Below are positions 47,689 through 57,228 of a stretch of DNA of 64,000 bases, piece by piece. The position numbers and the translations under genes were made by a program. The DNA comes from Streptococcus macedonicus ACA-DC 198. GTDB lineage: Bacteria; Bacillota; Bacilli; Lactobacillales; Streptococcaceae. The stretch is from positions 645,501 to 709,500 of the forward strand of contig HE613569.1 in the NCBI GenBank assembly GCA_000283635.1. The letters are read 5' to 3'. The notes beneath the pieces are model-generated. The model did no database searches and was not told the origin of the DNA. It saw nothing but the letters and a program-made list of their open reading frames with translations. The number at the start of each line of letters is the position of its first letter. The stretch's first letter is position 1.

Positions 47689-48774
47689 TTATTTTTTCAA
47701 ATGAAGTTCTTGATTTTTAAGATAAACTTCTGAGACTTGAGCGTATTTTTTTAGTTTTTTCAATTCTTCTTTGTGCGTAATGAAAGTAATAACAACGCCA
47801 GCTTTTCCCATACGTCCAGTTCTTCCTGTACGATGAGTATAGACTTCTTTATCACGAGCAAGGTCAAAATTGATAACGTATTCGAGATTTTCAATATCAA
47901 TCCCACGGGCAACTAAATCAGTTGCCAACAGTAGTGAAATGTCATGATTTTTGAATTTTTCAAGAATGACTTTACGGAATTTGACATTAATATCAGACGC
48001 CAAAGAAACAGCAGAAACACGATTAAATTGGAGACGTTCTTCAGCAGCTCCTAAATCTGAAAGACTGTTGAAAAAGACCAAACCACGAAATTCTGGAATA
48101 TTTGAAAATTTGCGGAGTAATTCAAGGCGGTCACGTTTATCGACGGTAATGTAATAATGAGCGATTTGTTCCAGCTTTTGGTCAGACAAATCAATCGTCA
48201 ACGTATTTTCAGCGAGTGCGTCAGCATCAACTTTATTGGTTGCACTCATGTAAACCATTTGGTGGTCACGTGGAACACGGTTGATGATATTTTCAACAAA
48301 ATGATATTGAGAGTCACCTAGCAATTCATCAAATTCATCCAAAACGATTGTGTCAACGTTCATCATTTTGATTTTTTTGAGCTTGACTAACTCGAAAACA
48401 CGCCCAGGTGTTCCGATAAGAATTTCTGGACCTTTTTTCAAACGTTCGATTTGACGTTTTTGACTAGAACCAGAAATGAATAGCTGTGCTGTAAGATTTA
48501 GAGGCTCAGCCCATGTTTTAGTTACCTCAAAAATTTGCCCTGCTAGTTCGGTATTTGGTGCTAAAATCAATAATTGTTGTGATTTTTTTGGTGTCACGTT
48601 TAAAAGTGTTGAGAAAAGATAAGCTAGTGTCTTACCTGTACCAGTTGGGCTGACACCAAGGACATTATCACCTTGTGAAATAGGCTCGAAAATTTGTTTT
48701 TGAATAGCTGTTAGCTCGCTAAATTTCAGACTAGCTAACTGCTCTTGCCAGACTTGTGGAAATTGTGAAATCAT
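47689..48774 (-). CDS. DEAD-box-type RNA helicase with DEFD motif
   Basis: 361-aa ATP-dependent RNA helicase core without long extensions. Motifs: Q motif (LTAIQKQIFEPI), I SPTGTGKT near residue 42, Ia APNTELA, Ib GTPGRVFE, II VLDEFDELL near 145 (DEFD in place of DEAD), III MSATN, IV-V VFFNS and TDLVARGID, VI HRTGRTGRMG near 320. The size resembles YfmL-like helicases acting in ribosome assembly; the exact role is not readable. Single gene on the minus strand, divergent from udk. Confidence 0.9.
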   Translation of the reverse strand: MISQFPQVWQEQLASLKFSELTAIQKQIFEPISQGDNVLGVSPTGTGKTLAYLFSTLLNVTPKKSQQLLILAPNTELAGQIFEVTKTWAEPLNLTAQLFISGSSQKRQIERLKKGPEILIGTPGRVFELVKLKKIKMMNVDTIVLDEFDELLGDSQYHFVENIINRVPRDHQMVYMSATNKVDADALAENTLTIDLSDQKLEQIAHYYITVDKRDRLELLRKFSNIPEFRGLVFFNSLSDLGAAEERLQFNRVSAVSLASDINVKFRKVILEKFKNHDISLLLATDLVARGIDIENLEYVINFDLARDKEVYTHRTGRTGRMGKAGVVITFITHKEELKKLKKYAQVSEVYLKNQELHLKK

Positions 48775-48925
48775 AATTTTCCTTTTCTATGTTTGTAATC
48801 TTCACCTATTATAACATAGAAAGAGAATCTTTTTTATTTCGTGAATAAGTAAGAGTTTTCAGTATTTAAAAAATGGTAAAAATGTAGTAGAATAGATAAG
48901 AAATATTTTTGATTTGGAGTAATAA

Positions 48926-49546
48926 ATGCGTAAAAAACCTATTATTATTGGTGTGACTGGTGGCTCTGGTGGTGGAAAAACCAGTGTTTCAAAGGCTATT
49001 TTGGCGAATTTTAAAGACCAAAAGATTGCGATGATTCAACATGATTCTTACTATAAAGACCAAAGTCATCTGACGTTTGAAGAACGCGTGTCAACAAATT
49101 ATGACCACCCACTTGCTTTTGATACGGATTTGATGATTGAACACATCAATGAACTCATTGCAGGGCGTTCTGTTGACATTCCAATTTATGATTACACACA
49201 ACATACGCGTAGCGAAAAAACATATCGCCAAGAACCACAAGATGTTTTTATTGTCGAAGGAATCTTGGTTCTTGAAGATAAGCGCCTCCGTGATTTAATG
49301 GATATTAAATTATTTGTTGATACCGATGACGATATCCGTATTATTCGCCGTATCAAACGTGATATGGAAGAACGTGGACGTAGCCTTGACAGCGTTATTG
49401 ACCAATACACATCAGTTGTTAAGCCAATGTACCACCAATTCATCGAATCAACAAAACGTTATGCAGACATTATCATCCCAGAAGGATCATCAAACGTTGT
49501 CGCTATCGATCTTATCAACACTAAAATCGCAACTATTTTAGAATGA
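48926..49546 (+). CDS. udk: Uridine kinase
   Basis: 206-aa nucleoside kinase phosphorylating uridine and cytidine in pyrimidine salvage. Walker [18 protein letters not shown] near residues 9-25, [13 protein letters not shown] near 38, NYDHPLAFD near 57, [11 protein letters not shown] near 82 and [11 protein letters not shown] near 106 are diagnostic. It stands alone between its own promoter region and a terminator. Confidence 0.96.
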   Translation: MRKKPIIIGVTGGSGGGKTSVSKAILANFKDQKIAMIQHDSYYKDQSHLTFEERVSTNYDHPLAFDTDLMIEHINELIAGRSVDIPIYDYTQHTRSEKTYRQEPQDVFIVEGILVLEDKRLRDLMDIKLFVDTDDDIRIIRRIKRDMEERGRSLDSVIDQYTSVVKPMYHQFIESTKRYADIIIPEGSSNVVAIDLINTKIATILE

Positions 49547-49560
49547 TTTGTAGTGAATAG

Positions 49561-49594
49561 AAAAAGACACTGAGCTAAGTTTGGTGTCTTTTTC
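49561..49594 (+). terminator. udk terminator
   Basis: AAAAAGACAC ... GTGTCTTTTT perfect stem with T-rich tail. Confidence 0.88.
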
Positions 49595-49661
49595 TAACAA
49601 ATCAACAGAAAAAAGTCTCTTTTTCAGCTAAGTTATCAACTATTTTGTAAAAATCTCAGAA

Positions 49662-49726
49662 ATTATTCAGAAAATTTATTTTATTTTGATTATTCTGTTG
49701 ACTTTTATTCTAGAAAAGAGTATTAT
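49662..49726 (+). promoter_or_regulatory. leu operon promoter with upstream CodY-like box
   Basis: TTGACT (49698-49703), 17 bases, TATTAT (49721-49726). ATTATTCAGAAAATT at 49662-49676 matches the CodY box at 13 of 15 positions, 21 bases upstream of the -35. Confidence 0.7.
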
Positions 49727-49761
49727 GTAAAAAACGAAAAACATCGAAGGGAATTAAGTCA

Positions 49762-49809
49762 ATGACATTCGCAAATATGACAGTCTTGCTATTGCGTAAT
49801 GAGGGCTAG
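49762..49809 (+). CDS. leuL: leu leader peptide
   Basis: A 15-codon ORF, MTFANMTVLLLRNEG, starts 35 bases after the promoter with GAAGGGA as ribosome site. A Val and three consecutive Leu codons (GTC TTG CTA TTG) at positions 8-11 would stall the ribosome when charged tRNA-Leu is scarce. It is followed by an attenuator hairpin. Ribosome-mediated attenuation of leu operons by such leader peptides is established in lactic acid bacteria. Confidence 0.88.
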   Translation: MTFANMTVLLLRNEG

Positions 49810-49887
49810 TGCATGAAAGCATTAGTCCTGTTTGGCTTACCAAGCGGGATAAAAACATCTCGCTTGTCCGTGAGATGTTTTTATTTT
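49804..49887 (+). promoter_or_regulatory. leu attenuator (terminator/antiterminator)
   Basis: Terminator: AAAAACATCTC (49851-49861) pairs with GAGATGTTTTT (49872-49882), then TATTTTT. Antiterminator: CAAGCGGGAT (49841-49850) can pair with ATCTCGCTTG (49857-49866), taking the left terminator arm. A preceding hairpin GGCTAGTGC/GCATTAGTCC (49804-49829) overlaps the leader stop. Stalling at the Leu codons should favour the antiterminator. Confidence 0.85.
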
Positions 49888-49925
49888 TATCTTAATGCTT
49901 TTGTTAATATTAGAAAGAGGTTACT

Positions 49926-51488
49926 ATGCGTAAAGTTGGATTCCTTGATACCACTCTTCGTGATGGTGAACAAACGCCAGGCGTTAATTTTTCAATCAAA
50001 GAAAAAGTAGCAATTGCCAAACAGCTTGAAAAATGGGGTATTGCTTCAATTGAAGCTGGTTTTCCAGCAGCTAGTCCTGATTCATTTGAAGCGGTTCGTC
50101 AAATTTCAGCAGTAATGACAACAACTGCGGTGTCAGGTTTAGCACGTTCTGTGAAATCAGATATTGATGCTTGTTATGAAGCATTGAAAGATGCTAAATA
50201 CCCACAATGTCACGTGTTCATTGCAACAAGTCCTATTCATCGTGAATATAAATTGAAAAAAACAAAAGAAGAAATTCTTGATATTATCAAAGAACATGTG
50301 ACTTATGCACGCAGTAAATTTGATGTGGTCGAATTTTCTCCAGAAGATGCAACCCGTACAGAACTTGATTATCTTCTCCAAGTTGTTCAGACAGCGGTTG
50401 ATGCTGGCGCAACTTACATCAATATTCCTGATACGGTTGGTTTTACAACGCCAGAGGAATATGGTAACATCTTCAAATATTTGATTGAAAATACAAAATC
50501 AGACCGCGAGATTATCTTCAGTCCACATTGTCATGATGACCTTGGAATGGCGACAGCCAACACTTTGGCAGCTATCAAAAATGGTGCTGGACGCGTTGAA
50601 GGGACAGTCAATGGTATTGGTGAACGTGCTGGAAATGTGGCACTTGAAGAGATTGCAGTAGCTCTTAATATCCGTAAAGATTATTATCAAGCGACATCTG
50701 ATATTGTCCTTAACGAAACGGTCAATACGTCTGAATTGATTTCACGCTTCTCAGGAATTTCAATTCCTAAGAACAAAGCTGTGGTTGGTGGAAATGCCTT
50801 CTCACACGAATCTGGTATTCACCAAGATGGTGTGCTTAAAAATCCACTCACTTATGAAATTATCACGCCAGAGCTTGTCGGTGTCAAACACAACTCGCTT
50901 CCGCTTGGTAAACTTTCAGGTCGTCATGCTTTCATTGAAAAATTGAAAGAACTCGAACTTGCTTTCGAAGAATCAGAAATTGCAACGCTATTTGGTAAAT
51001 TTAAAAAATTGGCTGATAAGAAACATGAAATTACAGACGCTGATATCAGAGCTTTGGTTGCTGGAACAGAAATTGAAAATCCAGAAGGCTTCCACTTTGG
51101 CGATTTGAAATTAACATCAAATGCTGATGATACGGTGACAGCTGAAGTGTTTATGGTAAACGCTGACGGTGAAGAAGTTGAAGTTATTGCAAATGGAAAA
51201 GGTTCTGTTGAAGCTATCTATAACGCTGTCGATAAATTTTTCAATCAAACTGTCCGCCTTCTCAGCTACACAATGGATGCTGTAACAGACGGTATTGATT
51301 CACAAGCGCGTGTGTCAGTTTCAATTGAAAATGGTGATACAGGAACAATTTTCAACGCATCTGGTATTGATTTTGACGTGCTTAAAGCAGGTGCTATTGC
51401 TTATGTCAATGCGAATGCTTTTGTTCAAAAAGAAAATGCTGGTGAAATTGGCAAAGCCGTTTCATTCCGTGATGTGCCAACTAATTAA
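49926..51488 (+). CDS. leuA: 2-isopropylmalate synthase
   Basis: 520-aa enzyme making 2-isopropylmalate from 2-oxoisovalerate and acetyl-CoA, the first committed step of leucine synthesis. N-terminal FLDTTLRDGEQTPGVNF with the metal-binding DT and RDGEQ, the SPHCHDDLGMATAN motif near residue 200 and NGIGERAGN near 235 define the catalytic barrel. The C-terminal ~110 residues form the LeuA dimer (regulatory) domain for leucine feedback. AGAAAGAGG precedes the ATG. First structural gene after the attenuator. Confidence 0.96.
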   Translation: MRKVGFLDTTLRDGEQTPGVNFSIKEKVAIAKQLEKWGIASIEAGFPAASPDSFEAVRQISAVMTTTAVSGLARSVKSDIDACYEALKDAKYPQCHVFIATSPIHREYKLKKTKEEILDIIKEHVTYARSKFDVVEFSPEDATRTELDYLLQVVQTAVDAGATYINIPDTVGFTTPEEYGNIFKYLIENTKSDREIIFSPHCHDDLGMATANTLAAIKNGAGRVEGTVNGIGERAGNVALEEIAVALNIRKDYYQATSDIVLNETVNTSELISRFSGISIPKNKAVVGGNAFSHESGIHQDGVLKNPLTYEIITPELVGVKHNSLPLGKLSGRHAFIEKLKELELAFEESEIATLFGKFKKLADKKHEITDADIRALVAGTEIENPEGFHFGDLKLTSNADDTVTAEVFMVNADGEEVEVIANGKGSVEAIYNAVDKFFNQTVRLLSYTMDAVTDGIDSQARVSVSIENGDTGTIFNASGIDFDVLKAGAIAYVNANAFVQKENAGEIGKAVSFRDVPTN

Positions 51489-51538
51489 CAAGAAAGGAAT
51501 TTATAGAGAAGCGACGATGTTGCTTGCGGTATCTCATT

Positions 51539-52576
51539 ATGACGAAAAAAATTGTTACACTTGCTGGTGATGGTATTGGTCCAGAAATTATGGCAGCGGG
51601 CTTAGAAGTCCTTGAAGCTGTGGCTTCAAAAATTAATTTTGATTATGACATTGGTGCAAAACCTTTTGGTGGCGCAGGAATTGATGCCAGTGGTCATCCA
51701 CTACCAAAAGAAACTTTGGATGCGGCAAAATCAGCCGATGCGATTTTATTAGCTGCCATTGGTGGTCCAAAGTATGATAACACTACTGTTCGTCCAGAAC
51801 AAGGCTTGCTTGCCATTCGTAAGGAATTAAATTTGTTCGCAAATATCAGACCTGTTCGTATCTTTGATGCTTTGAAACACTTATCGCCTTTGAAACCTGA
51901 AGGGATTGAAGGAGTTGACTTTGTTGTTGTCCGTGAGTTAACAGGAGGTATCTATTTTGGTGAACATCAGTTACAAGATGAATCAGCACGTGATATCAAT
52001 GACTATTCAGCGCAGGAAATCCGCCGTATTATTCGCAAGGCATTTGAATTGGCACGACTTCGCGGCAAAAAAGTGACAAGCATTGATAAACAAAATGTCT
52101 TGGCAACTTCAAAATTATGGCGTAAAGTTGCTGAAGAAGTAGCCTTAGATTTTCCAGATGTCACGTTGGAACATCAATTGGTGGATAGCGCAGCCATGAT
52201 TATGATTACAAATCCATCACGCTTTGACGTTGTGGTTACGGAAAATCTTTTTGGTGATATTTTGTCTGATGAATCAAGCGTGCTTCCAGGCACACTTGGT
52301 GTTATGCCATCAGCTAGCCATTCAGAAAATGGACCAAGCCTTTATGAGCCGATTCACGGTTCAGCTCCAGATATTGCTGGACAAGGCATTGCCAATCCTG
52401 TCAGCATGATTTTATCTGTTGCCATGATGTTGCGTGAAAGTTTCGGTGAAGTAGCTGGCGCAGACCTCATTGAAAATGCGGTTGATAAGACATTTAATCA
52501 AGGCATTTTAACACGTGATTTAGGCGGTAAAGCTTCAACAGCTGAAATGACCGCAGCTATTATTGCAAATCTATGA
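51539..52576 (+). CDS. leuB: 3-isopropylmalate dehydrogenase
   Basis: 345-aa NAD-dependent enzyme oxidizing 3-isopropylmalate in leucine synthesis. Starts KKIVTLAGDGIGPEIM; has LLAAIGGPKYDNTTVRPEQGLLAIRKELNLFANIRPVR near residues 70-105, VVRELTGGIYFGEH near 130, and ESVHGSAPDIAG-like IHGSAPDIAGQGIANP near 275. The ribosome site is weak. A short ORF (MLLAVSHYDEK...) from 51516 overlaps the start in another frame after a better AGAAAGGAA, so coupling is possible. Its stop overlaps the DUF1294 start by four bases. Confidence 0.95.
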   Translation: MTKKIVTLAGDGIGPEIMAAGLEVLEAVASKINFDYDIGAKPFGGAGIDASGHPLPKETLDAAKSADAILLAAIGGPKYDNTTVRPEQGLLAIRKELNLFANIRPVRIFDALKHLSPLKPEGIEGVDFVVVRELTGGIYFGEHQLQDESARDINDYSAQEIRRIIRKAFELARLRGKKVTSIDKQNVLATSKLWRKVAEEVALDFPDVTLEHQLVDSAAMIMITNPSRFDVVVTENLFGDILSDESSVLPGTLGVMPSASHSENGPSLYEPIHGSAPDIAGQGIANPVSMILSVAMMLRESFGEVAGADLIENAVDKTFNQGILTRDLGGKASTAEMTAAIIANL

Positions 52577-52851
52577 CTTTAAAAGAATTAGCACTTCTCA
52601 TTTTCGTTTTGTGGAATGTTTTGACCTTTCTGACTTATGGTATGGATAAAAAGAAAGCAGAGCATGGACATTGGCGAATTCCAGAGAAAACATTGCTTTT
52701 AGAAAGTATCTTATTTGGTGGAATCGGTTCTTTTCTTGGTGGAAAAATCTTTCATCATAAAACTTTGAAATGGTACTTTAAAGCTTGTTGGTATTTGGGA
52801 ATGGTGATTGATATTGCAGTTTTATACTGGTATATCGTCATTTGGAAATAG
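52573..52851 (+). CDS. DUF1294 small membrane protein
   Basis: 92-aa protein with two or three hydrophobic helices (residues ~5-25, 45-60, 70-90) and the DUF1294 signature YGMDKKKAEHGHWRIPEKTLL plus GGIGSFLGGKIFHHKTLKWYF. Its ATG overlaps the leuB stop (ATGA), so it is translated with the leu operon and sits between leuB and leuC. Function unknown; nothing in the sequence links it to leucine chemistry. Confidence 0.8.
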   Translation: MTLKELALLIFVLWNVLTFLTYGMDKKKAEHGHWRIPEKTLLLESILFGGIGSFLGGKIFHHKTLKWYFKACWYLGMVIDIAVLYWYIVIWK

Positions 52852-52896
52852 TAGCTAACTAGAAAATGAAATAGTGAGAAGAATTTGGAGGATGAA

Positions 52897-54285
52897 ATGA
52901 GCGGAAAATCGATTTTTGATAAGCTTTGGGAACGCCATGTGATTACTGGTGAAGAAGGCAAACCACAGCTTATGTATGTTGACCAGCATTATATTCATGA
53001 AGTAACAAGTCCGCAGGCATTCCAAGGACTTAGAGATGCAGGTCGTAAAGTACGTCGCCCAGATTTAACATTTGGAACGACTGACCACAATGTTCCAACG
53101 GTAGATATTTTAAATATTCGCGACTTGGTGTCAAAAAATCAAATTGATACCCTTGCTCGAAATGTTAAAGACTTTGGTATTGATGCGGCAACACATGGAA
53201 CAGAACGCCAAGGGATTGTTCATATGGTAGGTCCAGAAACAGGACGTAGTCAACCTGGTAAATTTGTTGTCTGCGGAGACAGCCATACGGCAACTCACGG
53301 TGCTTTTGGGGCAATTGCCTTTGGTATTGGAACATCTGAAGTGGAGCACGTTTTTGCAACACAGTGCATTTGGCAAGTAAAACCGAAGAAAATGAAAGTT
53401 GAATTTGTCGGTAAACCACAAAAAGGTGTTTATTCAAAAGACTTTATCCTTACTTTGATTGCTCAATATGGTGTTGATGCTGGTGTAGGCTATGCAGTTG
53501 AGTATTGTGGTGAAGCCATTGATGCTCTCTCAATGGACGAACGCATGACCATTGCAAACATGTCGATTGAATTTGGAGCAAAAATGGGCTTGATGAATCC
53601 AGACCAAAAGACCTTTGATTACGTTAAAGGTCGTGAAGCGGCGCCTAAAGGTGATAAATTCGAGCAAGCGGTCGAAGATTGGAAAACATTGGTTTCTGAC
53701 CCTGATGCCGAATATGATAAAGTTATTACCATTGATGTTTCAGAATTGGCACCAATGGTGACTTGGGGAACAAACCCTGAAATGGGTGTTGAATTTGGCA
53801 AGCCATTCCCAGAAATCAAAGACATGAATGATGAACGTGCTTATCATTATATGGACATTAAGCCTGGTGATAAAGCTGAAGATATTGATTTGGGTTATGT
53901 TTTCATTGGTTCTTGTACCAATGCGCGTTTATCAGACCTTGAATTAGCAGCTAAGATTGTTAAAGGCAAACATATTTCACCAAATCTGACAGCTATTGTT
54001 GTTCCTGGTTCTCGTCCTGTTAAGAAAGAAGCAGAGCGACTAGGGCTTGATAAAATTTTCACGGATGCTGGTTTTGAATGGCGTGAGCCTGGTTGTTCAA
54101 TGTGTCTTGGAATGAACCCAGACCATGTGCCAGAAGGCGTTCATTGTGCCTCAACAAGTAATCGTAACTTTGAAGGGCGCCAAGGTTTTGGAGCACGTAC
54201 ACACCTTTGTAGTCCAGCTATGGCGGCAGCGGCAGCAATTGCTGGTAAATTCATCGATGTTCGCCAACTGTCAGAAGTTCAGTAA
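52897..54285 (+). CDS. leuC: 3-isopropylmalate dehydratase large subunit
   Basis: 462-aa [4Fe-4S] aconitase-family subunit isomerizing 2- to 3-isopropylmalate with LeuD. Cluster ligands are in [13 protein letters not shown] near residue 347 and [15 protein letters not shown] near 403-417. [28 protein letters not shown] near 125-152 is a family block. The start at 52897 ([14 protein letters not shown]) follows TTGGAGG; an ATG 12 bases earlier overlaps that site. leuD follows after 12 bases. Confidence 0.96.
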   Translation: MSGKSIFDKLWERHVITGEEGKPQLMYVDQHYIHEVTSPQAFQGLRDAGRKVRRPDLTFGTTDHNVPTVDILNIRDLVSKNQIDTLARNVKDFGIDAATHGTERQGIVHMVGPETGRSQPGKFVVCGDSHTATHGAFGAIAFGIGTSEVEHVFATQCIWQVKPKKMKVEFVGKPQKGVYSKDFILTLIAQYGVDAGVGYAVEYCGEAIDALSMDERMTIANMSIEFGAKMGLMNPDQKTFDYVKGREAAPKGDKFEQAVEDWKTLVSDPDAEYDKVITIDVSELAPMVTWGTNPEMGVEFGKPFPEIKDMNDERAYHYMDIKPGDKAEDIDLGYVFIGSCTNARLSDLELAAKIVKGKHISPNLTAIVVPGSRPVKKEAERLGLDKIFTDAGFEWREPGCSMCLGMNPDHVPEGVHCASTSNRNFEGRQGFGARTHLCSPAMAAAAAIAGKFIDVRQLSEVQ

Positions 54286-54297
54286 AGGAGAGAGATA

Positions 54298-54888
54298 ATG
54301 GAAAAATTTACTGTTTACACAGGGAAATCTGTCCCTTTGATGAATGATAATATTGATACTGACCAGCTCATTCCAAAACAGTTCTTGAAGGCTGTTGATA
54401 AAAAAGGTTTTGGTAAAAATTTGCTGTTTGAGTGGCGCTATCTCAATGATAATTACGATGAAAATCCAGATTTTATCTTTAACAAACCTAAATATCGTGA
54501 TGCAACGATTTTGATCTCAGGGGATAACTTTGGTTCAGGGTCATCACGTGAACACGCTGCTTGGGCCTTGGAAGATTATGGTTTTCGTTGTGTGATTGCA
54601 GGCTCATTTTCTGATATTCACTACAATAATGAATTGAAAAATGGGATGCTTCCAATTGTTCAACCTTTGGAAGTCCGTCAGAAGTTAGCTGCACTACCAG
54701 CTGGCGAAGAAATTACGATTGATTTACCAAACCAAGTCATCAAGTCATCTGCGGGAGAATTTCCGTTTGAGATTGATAGCGAGTGGAAGCGTAAACTTGT
54801 TCTTGGACTTGATGACATTGGTATCACGCTTCAATATGAAAATTTGATAGCAGCCTACGAAAAAAATCGTCCAAGTTATTGGCAATAA
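54298..54888 (+). CDS. leuD: 3-isopropylmalate dehydratase small subunit
   Basis: 196-aa partner of LeuC carrying the swivel domain. [17 protein letters not shown] near residues 14-30 and [33 protein letters not shown] near 72-105 (substrate loop) are diagnostic. AAAGGAGAGAGATA precedes the ATG. Last gene of the leu operon; a terminator follows at 54941. Confidence 0.96.
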   Translation: MEKFTVYTGKSVPLMNDNIDTDQLIPKQFLKAVDKKGFGKNLLFEWRYLNDNYDENPDFIFNKPKYRDATILISGDNFGSGSSREHAAWALEDYGFRCVIAGSFSDIHYNNELKNGMLPIVQPLEVRQKLAALPAGEEITIDLPNQVIKSSAGEFPFEIDSEWKRKLVLGLDDIGITLQYENLIAAYEKNRPSYWQ

Positions 54889-54940
54889 TTTAAAGAGTAG
54901 TAGGCAAAATAACAGTTGTAGTTCATTTAATAAAATATAG

Positions 54941-54974
54941 AAAAAGTCTGAAATATGATTATTTCAGACTTTTT
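54941..54974 (+). terminator. leu operon terminator
   Basis: AAAAAGTCTGAAAT - ATGATT - ATTTCAGACTTTTT, a perfect 14-bp stem. Confidence 0.92.
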
Positions 54975-55024
54975 GTGGTGTTTGTTTATTCTAAGCAAAA
55001 TATGACGGCAGGCTAATTTTTTGA

Positions 55025-55030
55025 TATAAT
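55025..55030 (+). promoter_or_regulatory. Extended -10 seven bases before an ATG
   Basis: TGATATAAT (55022-55030) is an extended -10; only AAACCTT separates it from the ATG at 55038. Transcription would begin at or next to the start codon, implying a leaderless message. Confidence 0.6.
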
Positions 55031-55037
55031 AAACCTT

Positions 55038-55535
55038 ATGGAAAACACAAAGAAAATAGAGAATTATCAAATCATGTTAGCACAGGCGAAAGCGCTATTT
55101 GCTAACGAAAAAAATCTGCTATCAAATCTTTCAAATGCTAGCGCTCTCTTAAAGATGACTTTGCCAAATTCTGTTTTTACAGGTTTTTATTTATTTGATG
55201 GTCAGGAATTGCTTTTGGGTCCTTTTCAAGGCGGGGTATCGTGCGTTCACATTGCACTTGGAAAAGGTGTTTGTGGTGAAGCAGCAGCTAGTCAAGAAAC
55301 GATAATCGTGGCAGATGTGACAAAACATGCTAATTATATTTCTTGTGATTCAGCAGCCATGAGTGAAATCGTTGTTCCTATGGTTAAAAATAACCAATTG
55401 GTGGGTGTTCTGGATTTGGACTCACGTTTAACAGATGATTATGATGCGATTGACCAAGAGTATCTTGAAAAATTTGTTACCGTACTTTTGGAAAAATCAT
55501 ATTGGAATTTGGATATGTTTGGAGTTGAAAAATAA
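55038..55535 (+). CDS. msrC: Free methionine-R-sulfoxide reductase (GAF domain)
   Basis: 165-aa single GAF-domain protein of the fRMsr family, reducing free L-methionine-(R)-sulfoxide. [37 protein letters not shown] (residues ~47-83), [16 protein letters not shown] and GVLDLDS hold the three conserved cysteines (CVHI, GVCG, ISCD). No ribosome site precedes the ATG. It overlaps dnaX by one base (TAATG), a pairing common in streptococci. Confidence 0.9.
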   Translation: MENTKKIENYQIMLAQAKALFANEKNLLSNLSNASALLKMTLPNSVFTGFYLFDGQELLLGPFQGGVSCVHIALGKGVCGEAAASQETIIVADVTKHANYISCDSAAMSEIVVPMVKNNQLVGVLDLDSRLTDDYDAIDQEYLEKFVTVLLEKSYWNLDMFGVEK

Positions 55536-57214
55536 TGTATCAAGCACTTTATCGAAAATATCGTAGCCAAACTTTTGATGAAATGGTTGGGCAAACGGTC
55601 ATTTCAACAACTTTAAAACAAGCAGTTTCTTCAGGAAAAATTAGCCATGCTTATCTATTTTCTGGTCCTCGTGGAACAGGGAAAACAAGTGCTGCTAAAA
55701 TTTTTGCTAAGGCGATGAACTGCCCTAATCAAGTCAATGGCGAGCCATGTAATCATTGCGATATTTGTCGTGATATTACAAATGGTAGCCTTGAAGATGT
55801 CATTGAAATCGACGCTGCATCAAATAATGGTGTTGATGAAATTCGTGAAATTCGTGATAAATCAACCTACGCACCAAGTCGTGCAACTTATAAAGTTTAC
55901 ATCATTGATGAAGTGCATATGTTATCGACAGGTGCTTTTAATGCGCTTTTGAAAACGTTGGAAGAACCAACAGAAAATGTTGTTTTTATTTTAGCAACAA
56001 CAGAATTGCATAAAATTCCAGCAACGATTTTATCACGTGTGCAACGATTTGAATTTAAAGCGATTAAATTAGTGGCTATTCGTGAACATTTAGCTAATAT
56101 TCTTGACAAAGAAGAAATTAGCTATGAAGAAGATGCCTTGACCTTGATTGCGCGTTGTGCTGAGGGTGGAATGCGTGATGCGCTTTCGATTCTTGACCAA
56201 GCGCTTAGTTTAACACCCGATAATCATGTGTCGCTTGCTATCGCAGAAGAAATCACAGGTAGCATTTCAATGACAGCCTTAGATGATTTTGTGGCAAATG
56301 TTTTGGCAAATCAAACCAGTCAAGCTTTGGCAAATTTGGAAACTATTTTTGATAGCGGAAAGAGCATGAGTCGCTTTGCGACGGATTTGTTAAATTACTT
56401 ACGTGATTTATTGGTCGTTCAAACTGGTGGTGAAAATACACATACGAGCCAAACATTCCAAGAGAATTTAGCGACTATTGAACAAAATCGTATTTTTACA
56501 ATGATTGATTTGGTGACGAAAGCTTTGCCTGAGATCAAAAATGGTGTTCAACCTAAAATCTATGCTGAAATGTTAACAATTCAATTATCAGAAGCAGGAA
56601 AAGAAATTTCAACAGCACAAGTTCCAGACGGATTGTCAGATGAATTAGCAAAGCTCAAGAGTGAAATCAAAGACTTGAAAGAAGAACTTTCTAAGATTGA
56701 TAGCTCAGCTCTTTCTCAAAAAACGGTAAGTCGCAAAAAATCAGTTACTGGCTTTAAGTTTAAAGTGGACCGCGTGAAGATTTTGACCATCATGGAAGAA
56801 ACGATTGTTGATAGTCAGAAATCAAGGGAATATCTAGAAGCTCTTAAAGGAGCGTGGAATGAGATTTTGGATAGTATTTCTGCTCAAGACCGCGCGCTTT
56901 TGCTAGGTTCGGAGCCGGTTCTTGCCAATAGTGAAAATGCTATTTTAGCTTTTGATGCAGCTTTTAATGCGGAACAAGCCATGAAACGAACTGACCTTAA
57001 CGATATGTTTGGCAACATCATGAGTAAGGCAGCAGGTTTTTCACCAAATATTTTGGCTGTTCCACGTAAAGACTTCAACAGTATCCGAACAGAATTTGCT
57101 AAAAATTTGAAAAAACAACGCAAAGAGCCAGCACAGGAAGAAGTGCAAGAAGAAAATTTTATTCCAGAAGGCTTTGATTTCCTAGCAGATAAAATTAATA
57201 AGATTGAGGATTAA
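55535..57214 (+). CDS. dnaX: DNA polymerase III gamma/tau subunit
   Basis: 559-aa clamp-loader subunit. [20 protein letters not shown] starts it; Walker A FSGPRGTGKTSAAKIFAK near residue 45, a zinc-binding set CPNQVNGEPCNHCDIC (residues ~64-79), Walker B IIDEVHML near 128, the SRC-like ILSRVQRFEF and the sensor 2 GGMRDALSILDQ near 215. A tau-like C-terminal part runs to 559. It is co-transcribed with msrC. Its terminator has been split by the IS3 element that follows. Confidence 0.95.
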   Translation: MYQALYRKYRSQTFDEMVGQTVISTTLKQAVSSGKISHAYLFSGPRGTGKTSAAKIFAKAMNCPNQVNGEPCNHCDICRDITNGSLEDVIEIDAASNNGVDEIREIRDKSTYAPSRATYKVYIIDEVHMLSTGAFNALLKTLEEPTENVVFILATTELHKIPATILSRVQRFEFKAIKLVAIREHLANILDKEEISYEEDALTLIARCAEGGMRDALSILDQALSLTPDNHVSLAIAEEITGSISMTALDDFVANVLANQTSQALANLETIFDSGKSMSRFATDLLNYLRDLLVVQTGGENTHTSQTFQENLATIEQNRIFTMIDLVTKALPEIKNGVQPKIYAEMLTIQLSEAGKEISTAQVPDGLSDELAKLKSEIKDLKEELSKIDSSALSQKTVSRKKSVTGFKFKVDRVKILTIMEETIVDSQKSREYLEALKGAWNEILDSISAQDRALLLGSEPVLANSENAILAFDAAFNAEQAMKRTDLNDMFGNIMSKAAGFSPNILAVPRKDFNSIRTEFAKNLKKQRKEPAQEEVQEENFIPEGFDFLADKINKIED

Positions 57215-57228
57215 AAAAGAACTTCAAA

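Noticed and set aside
49741..49925. T-box riboswitch before leuA
   Set aside because: No specifier loop or T-box motif is seen; a leader peptide with Leu codons and a competing antiterminator explains the region.
51516..51560. Small ORF (MLLAVSHYDEK...) overlapping the leuB start as a second leader peptide
   Set aside because: It overlaps leuB in another frame, has no hairpin after it and shows no leucine enrichment beyond two codons.
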